DNA from: Gammaproteobacteria bacterium
GTDB lineage: Bacteria > Pseudomonadota > Gammaproteobacteria > JAJDOJ01
Assembly (NCBI GenBank): GCA_026984215.1
Contig: JALSSO010000068.1
Span: 124,001 to 188,000 of the forward strand
Length of the DNA stretch: 64,000 nucleotides
Reading direction: 5' to 3'
The notes below the pieces were generated by a model. That model did not search any database, was not told the origin of the DNA, and saw nothing but the letters and a program-made list of their open reading frames with translations. Positions 1 to 9,500 of the stretch are shown here, one piece after another. Position 1 is the first letter of the stretch. Each line of letters opens with the position of its first letter. The translations under genes were made by a program, and so were the position numbers.

Positions 1-2
1 CT

Positions 3-458
3 GGACCACGTTATCGCTTACGCAGGATCCATAGCATGGACCCGGGCGGGATCGAATTCACTCACCGTAAGGTAGAATCCCGCGAGGTCCTGGTCGGGCG
101 TCTCTACCTTCCCGCGGGAGCGAGCGATGCACGCATCCGCGTTTCGATCCGACCGGTGCCGCCGCGCACGGAACGATTGCAGCCGGGCTGGACCTTGACC
201 GAAAGGGAATTCCTCATCACCGCGGGGGAACCGGGCACCCAGCCCGTCGTCCCCCCTTCGCGGCGACCGCTGCGCCCCGCAGTGCGGTTCTTCGTCCCGC
301 TGAACGAAGACCTGCCCGCGGGTTCCTACCGGATCCGGATGGAGCGCCTGGAGGACGGGCCGCCCGGTGTTCACGTCGCCCTCACGGCACCCATCGCGGC
401 CCCGCCGCCCAGGATCCAGACCCTGCGTATCCCCGCCACACCAAGGAGCCAGCCATGA
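3..458 (+). CDS. C-terminal part of an unidentified protein, truncated by the window edge
   Basis: The reading frame is open from the first bases to a TGA at 456-458, so the start lies outside the window. The visible 151 residues have alternating hydrophobic and charged residues typical of beta-sandwich domains, with a Pro-rich tail. I do not recognise a family. The stop overlaps the ATG of the next gene (ATGA), which places it in the same transcript as the exported amidohydrolase-like, giant exported and PgsB-like proteins downstream. Its beta-rich texture resembles segments of the 1742-residue protein two genes on, so a role in the same envelope machinery is inferred. An internal ATG at 36 is an unlikely start because the frame continues upstream of it. 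Confidence 0.6.
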   Translation, partial: GPRYRLRRIHSMDPGGIEFTHRKVESREVLVGRLYLPAGASDARIRVSIRPVPPRTERLQPGWTLTEREFLITAGEPGTQPVVPPSRRPLRPAVRFFVPLNEDLPAGSYRIRMERLEDGPPGVHVALTAPIAAPPPRIQTLRIPATPRSQP

Positions 459-1360
459 ATGGGACCCTCACCCCCTGGAAGCCCCTCCTCGCCCTCCTGA
501 TGACGACCCTCTGGTACCCGGTCCATACCGCCGCCGCTTCGGGGCTTCCCGCGCCCCGGCCCACCGTCCATGGCCATCCAGGGCGCGTCCAGGCGATCGC
601 CCCCGGCCCGGAGGAGCTCCATCGGGCCGCGCGGCTGTTCCTCGCGGAGCTGACCGGGGACGATGGTCGCACCCTGGCCGCGGGCTGGCGCCGGCTGGGC
701 TTCGAGAGGACAGAGGCGAAAGATCAGGCCATGGCGCGGGGATGTCACCTGATCCAGGAGCGCACGGGCCGGCGCACGGGTCGCGGCACGTTCCTCCTCT
801 GCCCCATGGCGGGGACCCGCATCGCACTGCAGATCCCCCACCGCTACACGGATCTCGACACGGGCACCCTCGGGCAGCAGATGGCACGCGAGTGGCCCTG
901 GGTGGCCGTGGCATGGAACAGCGTGCCCCGCAACACCCCGCTGGACGGCGGCGGGACCGCCGATCTCACCCACATGCCCGCAAGCTATTTCAATGCCCTG
1001 ATCGAGGCCCTGGCCGACAGCGGGCTGGTGATGCGGATCGTGCAACTCCACGGCTTTTCCCAGGCCAAACGCCGCTCCCCCGCGGCCCGCGGTGCGCATC
1101 TCATCCTCAGCGCGGGAACGCATGCCCCCCCGCAGACCCTCTACGCCCAGGCCGAGTGCCTGCGTCGGAATCTCACCGAGGCCGCGAGGCTGTTTCCCGA
1201 TGAAGTGGACGAACTGGGTGCCGTGACCAATGTCCAGGGGCAGGTGGCCCGCCAGCGGGGGCTGGAGTTCATACACGTGGAAATGAGCCGCCCGTTGCGC
1301 CAGCGGTTGATCGGTGACATTCAGGCCCGCACGACGCTCATTCGTTGCCTCAGCCCGTGA
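455..1360 (+). CDS. Putative exported zinc amidohydrolase (N-formylglutamate amidohydrolase / PGA-hydrolase-like)
   Basis: A 301-residue protein with an N-terminal hydrophobic segment (about residues 8-28) consistent with a signal peptide. AAGGAG lies 6 bases before the ATG. Visible motifs in order are PHRYTDLDTG (about 129-138), QLHGF (about 197-201) and HVEMSRPLRQRL near the end. A His-x-x-x-Asp, a later His-Gly and a Glu followed by an Arg-containing strand are arranged as in zinc amidohydrolases of the N-formylglutamate amidohydrolase, AstE and poly-gamma-glutamate hydrolase type. The family call is an inference from these motifs and from the PgsB-type gene downstream; no closer homologue is recognised. 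It could trim or release a gamma-linked glutamate polymer in the periplasm. The stop overlaps the next GTG start by 4 bp. Confidence 0.5.
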   Translation: MNGTLTPWKPLLALLMTTLWYPVHTAAASGLPAPRPTVHGHPGRVQAIAPGPEELHRAARLFLAELTGDDGRTLAAGWRRLGFERTEAKDQAMARGCHLIQERTGRRTGRGTFLLCPMAGTRIALQIPHRYTDLDTGTLGQQMAREWPWVAVAWNSVPRNTPLDGGGTADLTHMPASYFNALIEALADSGLVMRIVQLHGFSQAKRRSPAARGAHLILSAGTHAPPQTLYAQAECLRRNLTEAARLFPDEVDELGAVTNVQGQVARQRGLEFIHVEMSRPLRQRLIGDIQARTTLIRCLSP

Positions 1361-4300
1361 AGATCGCCTGGACAACCGGCAGGGTCCCCCTTCTGCTCCT
1401 GTGCGTGCTGGGGGTCCTCTGCCCACCTGCCGGATCCGCTCCAGACGGCAGGCGGCTCGCGCTGCAGGAACGGCAGGGCCCGGCGCTGAGATGGGATGAA
1501 CTCGATCGAACGCCGTACCTGCTCGACGGCCGCGAACACACGCGCCGACGGGATGGGGAACGGGGATTCGAGCTGCCGCCGGGAGGCGCCATCACCGTTT
1601 TGTTGCCGGCGCATCGCGTCCTGCGCCTGGAGCTGGCAGCCGGCTCCCCCGCCCCGCGGATCGAGACGGCTCAGACCGCCGGGCTGTGGATGGTCTGGAA
1701 TCCCGTGCGGGCGCAGGACCACACCTGGCTCATCGCGCCCGATTTCTCCGCGGCCGGGCGGATCCGTATCATTCATGCCGCCCAGGCCAACGCGTCGATC
1801 CGATTCCGCGCATTCGTGTCCCGGCGCGTGCCCGCCGTCGCCGCCGCCGATTACCCGCAACGACTCGCGCTCGACGCAGAGCCCCGGCGCCTACGGCGTG
1901 ACGGAACCCTGCGTCCACGCGCGGTGTGGCCGGTCGCCGCCGAGCACCCCGTCGAGACCGACGTGGAGGGTCCCGCCCGCCTGCGCATCCGGGCCTTCGT
2001 GCGCTATCCGAACGGCCCCGAGGATCCCCTGGGACTGCACCGGATCCGGGTCTTGCTCGACGAAAACCCCGTCGGCCACTGGGAACCCCATTCCGGCGCC
2101 CCGGGGCGTACCACCTGGCACTTGGACGGCGAGGCCGTTTCCGTGAGCCTCCCGGAGGAGCTGTTCCTGGAGATCCCCCAGGGCACGCATCGGCTACGCA
2201 TCGAGAGCTCCCACGCCGCCCTGGTGGCCGTCGATCGCTCGGGCGGCACAGCGGACTTCCTGCTGCCGGGGCTCAATGCCCCGCGGGGGCTGGACCGATG
2301 CTACGCGGAAACCGATGTCCCCTCGCCGCTGGCATTCCCCCTGACCGAATGGTGCGCCGACCTGCGCGCCACGGCCACCCCCGAACTGAGCATCCATGCC
2401 GCCCGGGCCCTGGCCGCCGATACGCGCTTTCGGAACTCGGGAGAGCTCGCCGTCCAGGCCCTGGTGAACGCAGCCCGCAGCCGCCCATCGGCCGCTGCGT
2501 TGCAAAAAGCGGCCGACCGCGCCGCCGTCCGGGCGAGCTACTGGTCCGACCTGTACCCCGACACGGATGTGGCGAGCCGCTTCGAACATTACCTGGATAT
2601 CCAAGTCTCCATGCCGGGTGTTGCCACCGACTTGGACTACACCCTGCACACCCCATTCCTCGCCATGACGCGCGACAAGCTGCCTCGCGCCCTGTTCTCT
2701 CCACTACCGCCCGGAGGAGTCCTGGAATACCGCCTTCCGGCAGGGGAGGATCCGGAAACCACCTCGCTGCGGCTGATCGTGACGCCGGAGGACCGTTCCC
2801 GCGAGACCCGCTTGCGGATCATCACCGACGACGCTCCGCCGCGGTGGATCCGCGTGACGCCGGACGATACCTTGGCGCCGGCGCACCCGCGCCCTAACCG
2901 GGCGGCGGCGGTGCATCGGTGGCTGGCGGAGCACGCGCCCCAGTCCATCTCCCCGCCGGTGCCGGCCGCGCGCTACGACTTCGAAATCCCATCCCACCGC
3001 GGGCGCGTCCGGATCTTGGCCGAGGCGGGCTCCGCGCCGGTGCGGGTGGCCCTACAGCGGCGCAGATCGCGCCCCGCGCGTTTGACCGAAGACGCCTATC
3101 TCGGGCTCATCCGGGAGCTGGGCGGAATCGATACCGTGCGCGTGCTGTTCGGTCTCGCCGTACGCCGGGCCGGCGAAATCCTGGATCCGGATCGCCACGG
3201 GGCCATCGACGAGATCATCGCGGGGGCGCGGATCGCCCCCTCGAACCGCACGGCGGCCCGGCGCCTCATCCTGGACTGGATCCCGCTGTTGCGGCATCTG
3301 CACCGGCTACGGGTCGTTTGGTCCCGAAACGTCACCGCACCCCAGGACCGCCAGTCCACCGCGGCACCCGGCGAGCCCTTCCCGCCCGTGCCAAACGACG
3401 ACTCCCTGCACGCACTCCTCCACTGGAGATCCGTGCTGGAACGCTCGCCGTGGAAGTCCGCCCAGGCCGTGGAGGCCGCCGTCGGCTTGAGCCAGGCCCT
3501 GCGACGCCTGGGCGAGACCCATTTGGCCGAGCTCTGGCTGCGCCGCCTGGTCCTGTACGGGCCCGATCCCGAAACCCGGCGGCGCGCCTACCGACGCTTG
3601 CGCGACGAGTACCGACGCGCGGGAAACGAGGTGGCGCTCGACGGCCTGCTGGCCACCGCCTTGGATCGTGCCGACGGCGAGGTCCTCGCGCACACCGTGC
3701 AGCGCTGGTTGGAAGCCGGGCGTTTTCGACCCGCCCTGCAACTGGCCGCGTTATTGAACGATCCGTCGGCCGTGGAGACCGAACGGCTGGCCGCCGCGGC
3801 GCTGAACGCCGGGTGGCCCCAACAGATGCAACGCGCCCTCGCACACATGGCCCCGCGCCGGGCCGTGCGTTGGCGGGTCCGCGCCTGGGCGGCCGCCGGG
3901 CGCTTCTCCGAGGCGCGCGCGCTGGCGGCCGAACAGGGTCTCGACGAGGTGGCCGCCCTGTTGTCGGAACCCGACTCCCGGGCCTGTCCGGAAAGCACTC
4001 CGGAGCTACTCGCGGTGCGCCGCGCACGCTGGCATGCCGCCCTGCCCGGTCCCCGGCGCTGGCGGGACGTGACCGCGCAGGTCGCCTCGCCCGGCCCTTG
4101 GCGCAAGCTCCACAGCCGTTCGCGGGACCTGGATGCCGCGACGCGCCTGGTCGCGCGTGGCCGCCCCATCCTGTTGCGGGTGGCCGGTCCGGTGCGGTTG
4201 CGCATCGAGCTGCGCCCCCTACACGAGAGGGAGGACACCCCGATGTCGGGATGGGTGCGTGTGCGCGACGCAACCGGCGCAGTCTGGGTGTACCCCATCG

Positions 4301-6585
4301 ACGACAACCTGGCCTCGGACGATCTCGACCCCCTCCCGGAAGGTCACCCCGGACGCCGGGTCCATATGGACTTGGAGCTGGGCGCGGGAGTCCATCGATT
4401 GCGTCTCGAGCCGGGCGTTGACGCCGCCCTGGTCCGGGTGTTGGCCTGGTTACCGGAGGGTGTCCAGGGATTGTTGGCCTTCAAGGCCGTGGATCCGCCA
4501 CGACAACCCGTCTTCCCGTCCCTGAGCTGCGCACGCGATGGAACGGAAATCACGTGCCGCTATCCAAACGACGACGAGGCGAACCCCTTCCACCCCGCAG
4601 CGCTCGCATCCCAATGCCTGGCCCCGCCTCCCGCCCGGGCGGCCAGCGCCGAAACGCCCACCGCCTGGCGCCCGATGGTCCGGGTGGACACTGCACGGAG
4701 TGAGCCGGCGTCGTCGGTGGCGGCCCGCCTCGTCCGACTGCGCTGGCGCCTGCACCGCAAGGCGCTCTCAGCCCCTGCGGCCCTTGCGGCCGTGGCGCGC
4801 ATGAAGGCCGAGGCGGCCGCCGACCCGCGCGTGTCCACCCTGGCGCGGCCCGTCCTGCGTCATGGCGCTTGGGCCCCGCTGGAGCCGGTGAGCTCGAGCG
4901 CCGGTCTGGAGGTGGTGGAGCTGCCGCCCTGGGCCGCCACCACCCCTTCGTTGCGCAGCCGCTGGTTGCTGCTCGACGCCCGTTGCCGCGGCCACGCGCG
5001 GCTTCTGACCCGTGACGGCGCACTGGCCTATGCCCTGCGACTGCCCCGGCGTGAGACGATCACGCTGCGCTTGACCGCCTGTCCCGTGGAGCCGACCCGG
5101 CCCGCCACGCAACGAGTCGCCTTGGAGATCGACGGAGCATACGGCACGGAGTTCACCCTGCCGCCGGACTCCGGATCCACCACCGTGGACCTCGACCTTC
5201 CCGCCGGCGATACCACCATGGTTCTCAGACTCGAGGATCCCTACCCGAACCGTTATGTGGGGATCTCCGTCGAGGCCCCATGGCTAAGCCCGAACGATCG
5301 CACCATCCGACGCACGTTTTACCTGGCCACGCGCGATGAGCCCGTGGAGGCCGTGATCCGAGGCCCCGCATGGGTCCGGATCGACCGATGGACCGGAAGC
5401 CTTTCGAGCACTTATCGGTGGATCGGCCCGGGCGATCACACGCTGCGCCTGCTGCCTCCGGGCGGCGAGCGGGCGGGCTATCGTTTGTTCGTTCTGCGCT
5501 GGAGGCAGAAGCCACGATCCGCCCCCCTCGAACCCAGGCACGTGCCCGAGCCCGTTCCGGCACTGGCCCTCGGCCCGCCGCCGACGCCACACGCCCCAGC
5601 CCTGCCATTGGACGGCCTGGCCTTGGGGGGACAGGAGGGCGGCACGCCCGGGCTGGCGCTGTCGTTGGTGGACCGGCTCGAGCCCGACGAGAGTGAGGGC
5701 GCAAGCGCCGGGCATGAGCGGTTTCTGCAGCTGCTGGCCGACTACCGGCACCGGGAGATGGAACGGGACCGGGATCGGATCTGGCGCGTCGGCTTCCTGG
5801 GCAGGCTGCGCGAATTCGGCGGACCGACTCTGGGCTTGTTCGGCCGTGTCCAGTGGCGACCACTTTTCGCCCTGTCCGATCTGCACACCTCGCTTCGCCT
5901 GTCGGTTTACCTCCAGAACCCAGGGACCCGCCGCGACGGGCGGGCAGGCGCGTGGGAGGCCTCCGTCACCCTGCGCGCCGCCGCGCGCCTGCGGCACCGG
6001 TTGAGCGCGCGCACGTTACACTTGCCGAAACTGGAGTTGTTCGGCCGTTGGCTGACGCTGGACGAATCGGACGTGCCCTACTTCCGGCGCGATCTGGATC
6101 GCGATGTCTACACACGGTACAAGGCCGAGCACCGTTATGGATGGATCCTGAGCGACACCCTGCGCCATCGTCCCTGGATGGACACGTTGCTCGAAGCCGG
6201 CGCGAAACTGGTGAGCAACGAGTCTTTGTCCTTGGACCATGCCGAATTGCGCCTGCGCGGCTGGCAGCGCCTGGGCGCTTTCAGCCTCGGCCTCGGATAT
6301 CGTTGGCGCCACTACCTGGACGACGAAGACCGCGCGCGTGGCTTCAGCGACAACCGACTCCAGCTGGCACTGGCGGGGGAGCATTGGAGCCGCAGCCGCC
6401 AGCGATGGTACTGGGAGCTGCGGGCGGACCACGATCTGGAACGGGGGGAGACGGGATTCCGTCTCGTTCTGGGTTGGAACGGGGGCAACGGTCGGGGGCT
6501 GGAAGACTGGTTTCCGGGCGAACACCCCTTCTCCACCCTGTCCGCCGCCGCCATGCCCGAAGATCCCAACCGCATCAGGCCATGA
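1357..6585 (+). CDS. Giant exported protein, helical-repeat plus C-terminal beta-barrel, putative outer-membrane polymer exporter
   Basis: A 1742-residue protein. The GTG at 1357 is chosen because it overlaps the previous stop (GTGA) and begins directly with a Lys plus a Leu-rich signal peptide; a TTG at 1345 is the alternative. After the signal peptide come beta-rich segments (about 60-340 and 940-1400), with an Arg/Leu/Ala-rich helical region resembling TPR-type repeats between (about 680-900). The last 260 residues alternate aromatic/hydrophobic and polar residues, with many Trp, Tyr and Arg, as in outer-membrane beta-barrels. No family is recognised. By analogy with PgaA, BcsC and AlgK/AlgE, which combine TPRs and a porin for exopolymer export, I infer an outer-membrane export or anchoring role for the product of the downstream PgsB-like enzyme. 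Its stop overlaps that gene (ATGA). Confidence 0.6.
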   Translation: MKIAWTTGRVPLLLLCVLGVLCPPAGSAPDGRRLALQERQGPALRWDELDRTPYLLDGREHTRRRDGERGFELPPGGAITVLLPAHRVLRLELAAGSPAPRIETAQTAGLWMVWNPVRAQDHTWLIAPDFSAAGRIRIIHAAQANASIRFRAFVSRRVPAVAAADYPQRLALDAEPRRLRRDGTLRPRAVWPVAAEHPVETDVEGPARLRIRAFVRYPNGPEDPLGLHRIRVLLDENPVGHWEPHSGAPGRTTWHLDGEAVSVSLPEELFLEIPQGTHRLRIESSHAALVAVDRSGGTADFLLPGLNAPRGLDRCYAETDVPSPLAFPLTEWCADLRATATPELSIHAARALAADTRFRNSGELAVQALVNAARSRPSAAALQKAADRAAVRASYWSDLYPDTDVASRFEHYLDIQVSMPGVATDLDYTLHTPFLAMTRDKLPRALFSPLPPGGVLEYRLPAGEDPETTSLRLIVTPEDRSRETRLRIITDDAPPRWIRVTPDDTLAPAHPRPNRAAAVHRWLAEHAPQSISPPVPAARYDFEIPSHRGRVRILAEAGSAPVRVALQRRRSRPARLTEDAYLGLIRELGGIDTVRVLFGLAVRRAGEILDPDRHGAIDEIIAGARIAPSNRTAARRLILDWIPLLRHLHRLRVVWSRNVTAPQDRQSTAAPGEPFPPVPNDDSLHALLHWRSVLERSPWKSAQAVEAAVGLSQALRRLGETHLAELWLRRLVLYGPDPETRRRAYRRLRDEYRRAGNEVALDGLLATALDRADGEVLAHTVQRWLEAGRFRPALQLAALLNDPSAVETERLAAAALNAGWPQQMQRALAHMAPRRAVRWRVRAWAAAGRFSEARALAAEQGLDEVAALLSEPDSRACPESTPELLAVRRARWHAALPGPRRWRDVTAQVASPGPWRKLHSRSRDLDAATRLVARGRPILLRVAGPVRLRIELRPLHEREDTPMSGWVRVRDATGAVWVYPIDDNLASDDLDPLPEGHPGRRVHMDLELGAGVHRLRLEPGVDAALVRVLAWLPEGVQGLLAFKAVDPPRQPVFPSLSCARDGTEITCRYPNDDEANPFHPAALASQCLAPPPARAASAETPTAWRPMVRVDTARSEPASSVAARLVRLRWRLHRKALSAPAALAAVARMKAEAAADPRVSTLARPVLRHGAWAPLEPVSSSAGLEVVELPPWAATTPSLRSRWLLLDARCRGHARLLTRDGALAYALRLPRRETITLRLTACPVEPTRPATQRVALEIDGAYGTEFTLPPDSGSTTVDLDLPAGDTTMVLRLEDPYPNRYVGISVEAPWLSPNDRTIRRTFYLATRDEPVEAVIRGPAWVRIDRWTGSLSSTYRWIGPGDHTLRLLPPGGERAGYRLFVLRWRQKPRSAPLEPRHVPEPVPALALGPPPTPHAPALPLDGLALGGQEGGTPGLALSLVDRLEPDESEGASAGHERFLQLLADYRHREMERDRDRIWRVGFLGRLREFGGPTLGLFGRVQWRPLFALSDLHTSLRLSVYLQNPGTRRDGRAGAWEASVTLRAAARLRHRLSARTLHLPKLELFGRWLTLDESDVPYFRRDLDRDVYTRYKAEHRYGWILSDTLRHRPWMDTLLEAGAKLVSNESLSLDHAELRLRGWQRLGAFSLGLGYRWRHYLDDEDRARGFSDNRLQLALAGEHWSRSRQRWYWELRADHDLERGETGFRLVLGWNGGNGRGLEDWFPGEHPFSTLSAAAMPEDPNRIRP

Positions 6586-9500
6586 CCCTGGAGCGCGGCG
6601 CAGAGCTTCTTCGCCAGAGCATGGCTCCACTGCACCAGCAGTTGGAGCGGCAGGCGGTCGATACCCTGATCCGCCTGCTCGAACGCCGCCTTGCCCAACG
6701 GCATCCGAAAGAAGGGCCGCCGGCAGACCTCGATCTGTACCGGGCATGGACCGCCATCCTGCAAAACGAGGCCGACCAGGCGCTGGAAAGGATCTACCGG
6801 ATCCAGGGGGCCCGCACCGAGTTCGAGGCGCGTTACGCGCACGCGGCCACCGAGGAGGAACGCCGTTTCCACGTGTTGGAATTCGCCCGAATCCTCGGCA
6901 GTTCCGGACGGCGGCTGCGCGCGGACCAAAGGGCGTTCCAGCGGTGGTTCGGACGCGAGGCGGTCCTGGACCGCTGTACGCGTCGCATCGGCGAAGCGGA
7001 ACAATACCTGGCCTTCTGCATGGAACGGTTGGGCCACATGGCCCACGGTTACCTGCGGCACACGCCTTCGGGCAAGCGCCTGGAGGCGTTGCAGAGTCTT
7101 CGCCTCGAAGCGGTGGTCGAGCCGCTCCTGGCGTATTCCGGCGATGCCCGCATACGTACCGCCACCTTCCACGCCTTATCCTGGGTGGTGTCGGCCCTGA
7201 GCCGCGACCGGCGTCACAACGCGCTGCCGGAAACCATCGTTCGTTTCGCACAACGTACCGCACTGGACCCCGGTCAGGAGACGTGGACCCAGCTGGCGGC
7301 GCTCGGCTTCCTGGCCCAGTTCCGTCGCGAAACGTTCATCGAGGCCGCCGCACACCGACTCCACAATCCCGCCCGGACCACCGACGACCTCTTCGTTCGG
7401 GCGGGGGTCGTGCGCCTGTTGTGCGAGTCCGAACCCGAGTCGGAGGAAACCGCCGGGCTGCTGCGGCAGGCCGGTCGCGACCCGGCGCCCTACGTGCGCC
7501 GGGAGGTGGCCCGGCAGTCACCCCGAATCCCTTGTCCGCTCGCCCAAGAGCTGCTGGCCGAGCTCGCCCACCGCGATCCCGAACCCGCCGTTCGCAGGAG
7601 CGCCATCGGCCGGCTCGCTGACCGGACGCTGGACGAGGCCGCAACCTGGCGCCTCGATCGACTGTGCTCGGCATTGCGGGATTCGGACCCGTGGGCGCAA
7701 CGCATGGCCATGGAGACGGCCGAACGCCTGCACCGCCGACTCGTCAGGGAAGATCCGCAGGCCGCGCGTTCCCTGCGCGAAGCGGTATTGCCGCAACTGG
7801 CGATACTGCATGCCGAGGCAGAGGTGCGGGTACGACGCTGGTGCGCGGTGGCCCGCGAGCGGATCTGGTGCCAGGCCGAGCCGCGGCGCAGAGCGCTGGA
7901 ATCCGAACTGAGGCGACACCTGCTGGCGATTCCCCCGGGACATTCGGCCCCCTTGCCCCGAGGCCTGCTGGCACGACACCCCACCGAGGAGATCGGGCGC
8001 GTGCTGTCGGCCTTGACCCACGACGACCACCCGGCAAGCCTCGCCGGGAGCCGCTGGAGCGGATGGAGACTCCACCGAGGGTTCCGTTTCCGCTTTCGCC
8101 TTTGGCGGCTCCTCCACGAGCTTCGCCACCCGGCCACCGACAAGCGTCAGGCTTACCGTCACTGGATCGGCCGGGTCTATTATGGCCATCACCGCTTTCC
8201 CTCCGGGCGGCTGGCCGAATTCACCGAGACCCGGGTGCCGGGCGAGCCGGTGTACGTGCCCGAGGAAGACGGTTGGCGTCCTTTCCTGCCCCTGCCGGAC
8301 GACGTGCTTTCGGCACTGGACGAGTCTCTCCTCAGCCGGCGCATCTGCTATTGGACGGCCGAAGGCAGGACCGAACTCATCGTGCCGGCGAGCCCCCTTG
8401 CCCGGCTGCGTGCGCGCAGCGCCATCACCTTGAACTTCGGCGAGCTGGCGCGACTGCGCAACTACGACGAATCCAAGGGCATCTCCAGCGATGCCTACGC
8501 CCGCGCCCTCGAACGCCTCGGCATCCGATTGCGTTTCCGTCCATACACCGAACCGGTCCCCTGGCATGAGGACGGGGTGGTCAGACGCGCCTTCCCCGCG
8601 ATCCTGCCCGGACTCGGCGGCGACACCGTCCAGCACATCGAGGACTACTTCTTCTCGCTGTATGAAAACTCGCTTCCGGAGCTCGCCTGGTTCGTCGGCG
8701 GGCTGGCTGCGTTGTTCTTTGGAAACCACATCCGCATGAATCTGCGTCTGCGGCGCGCGCGCGCACGGCTCCCCCTGGTCATGGGCGGATGGGGCACGCG
8801 CGGCAAGTCGGGGACCGAGCGGCTCAAGGCGGCCTTGTTCAACGCCTTCGGCTATACCGTGGTGAGCAAGACCACCGGCACGGAGGCCATGTTCCTCTAT
8901 GGGATCCGTTTCGGTCCACTGCAGGAGCTCCCGCTTTTCCGCCCGTACAACAAGGCCACCATCTGGGAGCAGGCCAACGTCGTGACACTGGCCCGGGCAC
9001 TGGGGGCCGACGTGTTCCTGTGGGAGTGCATGGCGTTGACGCCGGCCTACGTCCGCGTCCTGCAGCGGGATTGGATGCGGGACGACCTGTCCACCATCAC
9101 CAACACCTACCCGGATCACGAGGACATCCAGGGCCCGGCGGGCATCGACATTCCCAAGGTGATGACCGAATTCATCCCCACACGCTCCACCCTGATCACG
9201 AGCGAGGAGCAGATGCTTCCCATCCTCCAGAGCGCGGCGGAGTCACGCGGCACCCGTACCCGCGCGGTGGGCTGGGAGGAGATCCGCACGCTGACTCCGG
9301 ACGTGCTGGATCGGTTTCCGTACGAAGAGCATCCGGCCAACGTCGCGCTCGTCCTGGCCGTGGCCCGTGAGCTGGGGATCGACGAAGCCTTCGCGTTGAA
9401 AGAGATGGCCGACCGGGTCGTCCCGGACATCGGGGTGCTCAAGATCTTCCCCCCGGCCCCGGTCCGCCGTCGACGACTGCAGTTCGTCAACGGCATGTCC

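Noticed and set aside
1345-1360. TTG start for the giant exported protein
   Set aside because: The GTG at 1357 overlaps the upstream stop and starts directly with the signal peptide.
7518-9119. A 533-codon minus-strand open frame opposite the PgsB-like gene
   Set aside because: Antisense of a strongly coding gene, with no recognisable domain and biased composition.
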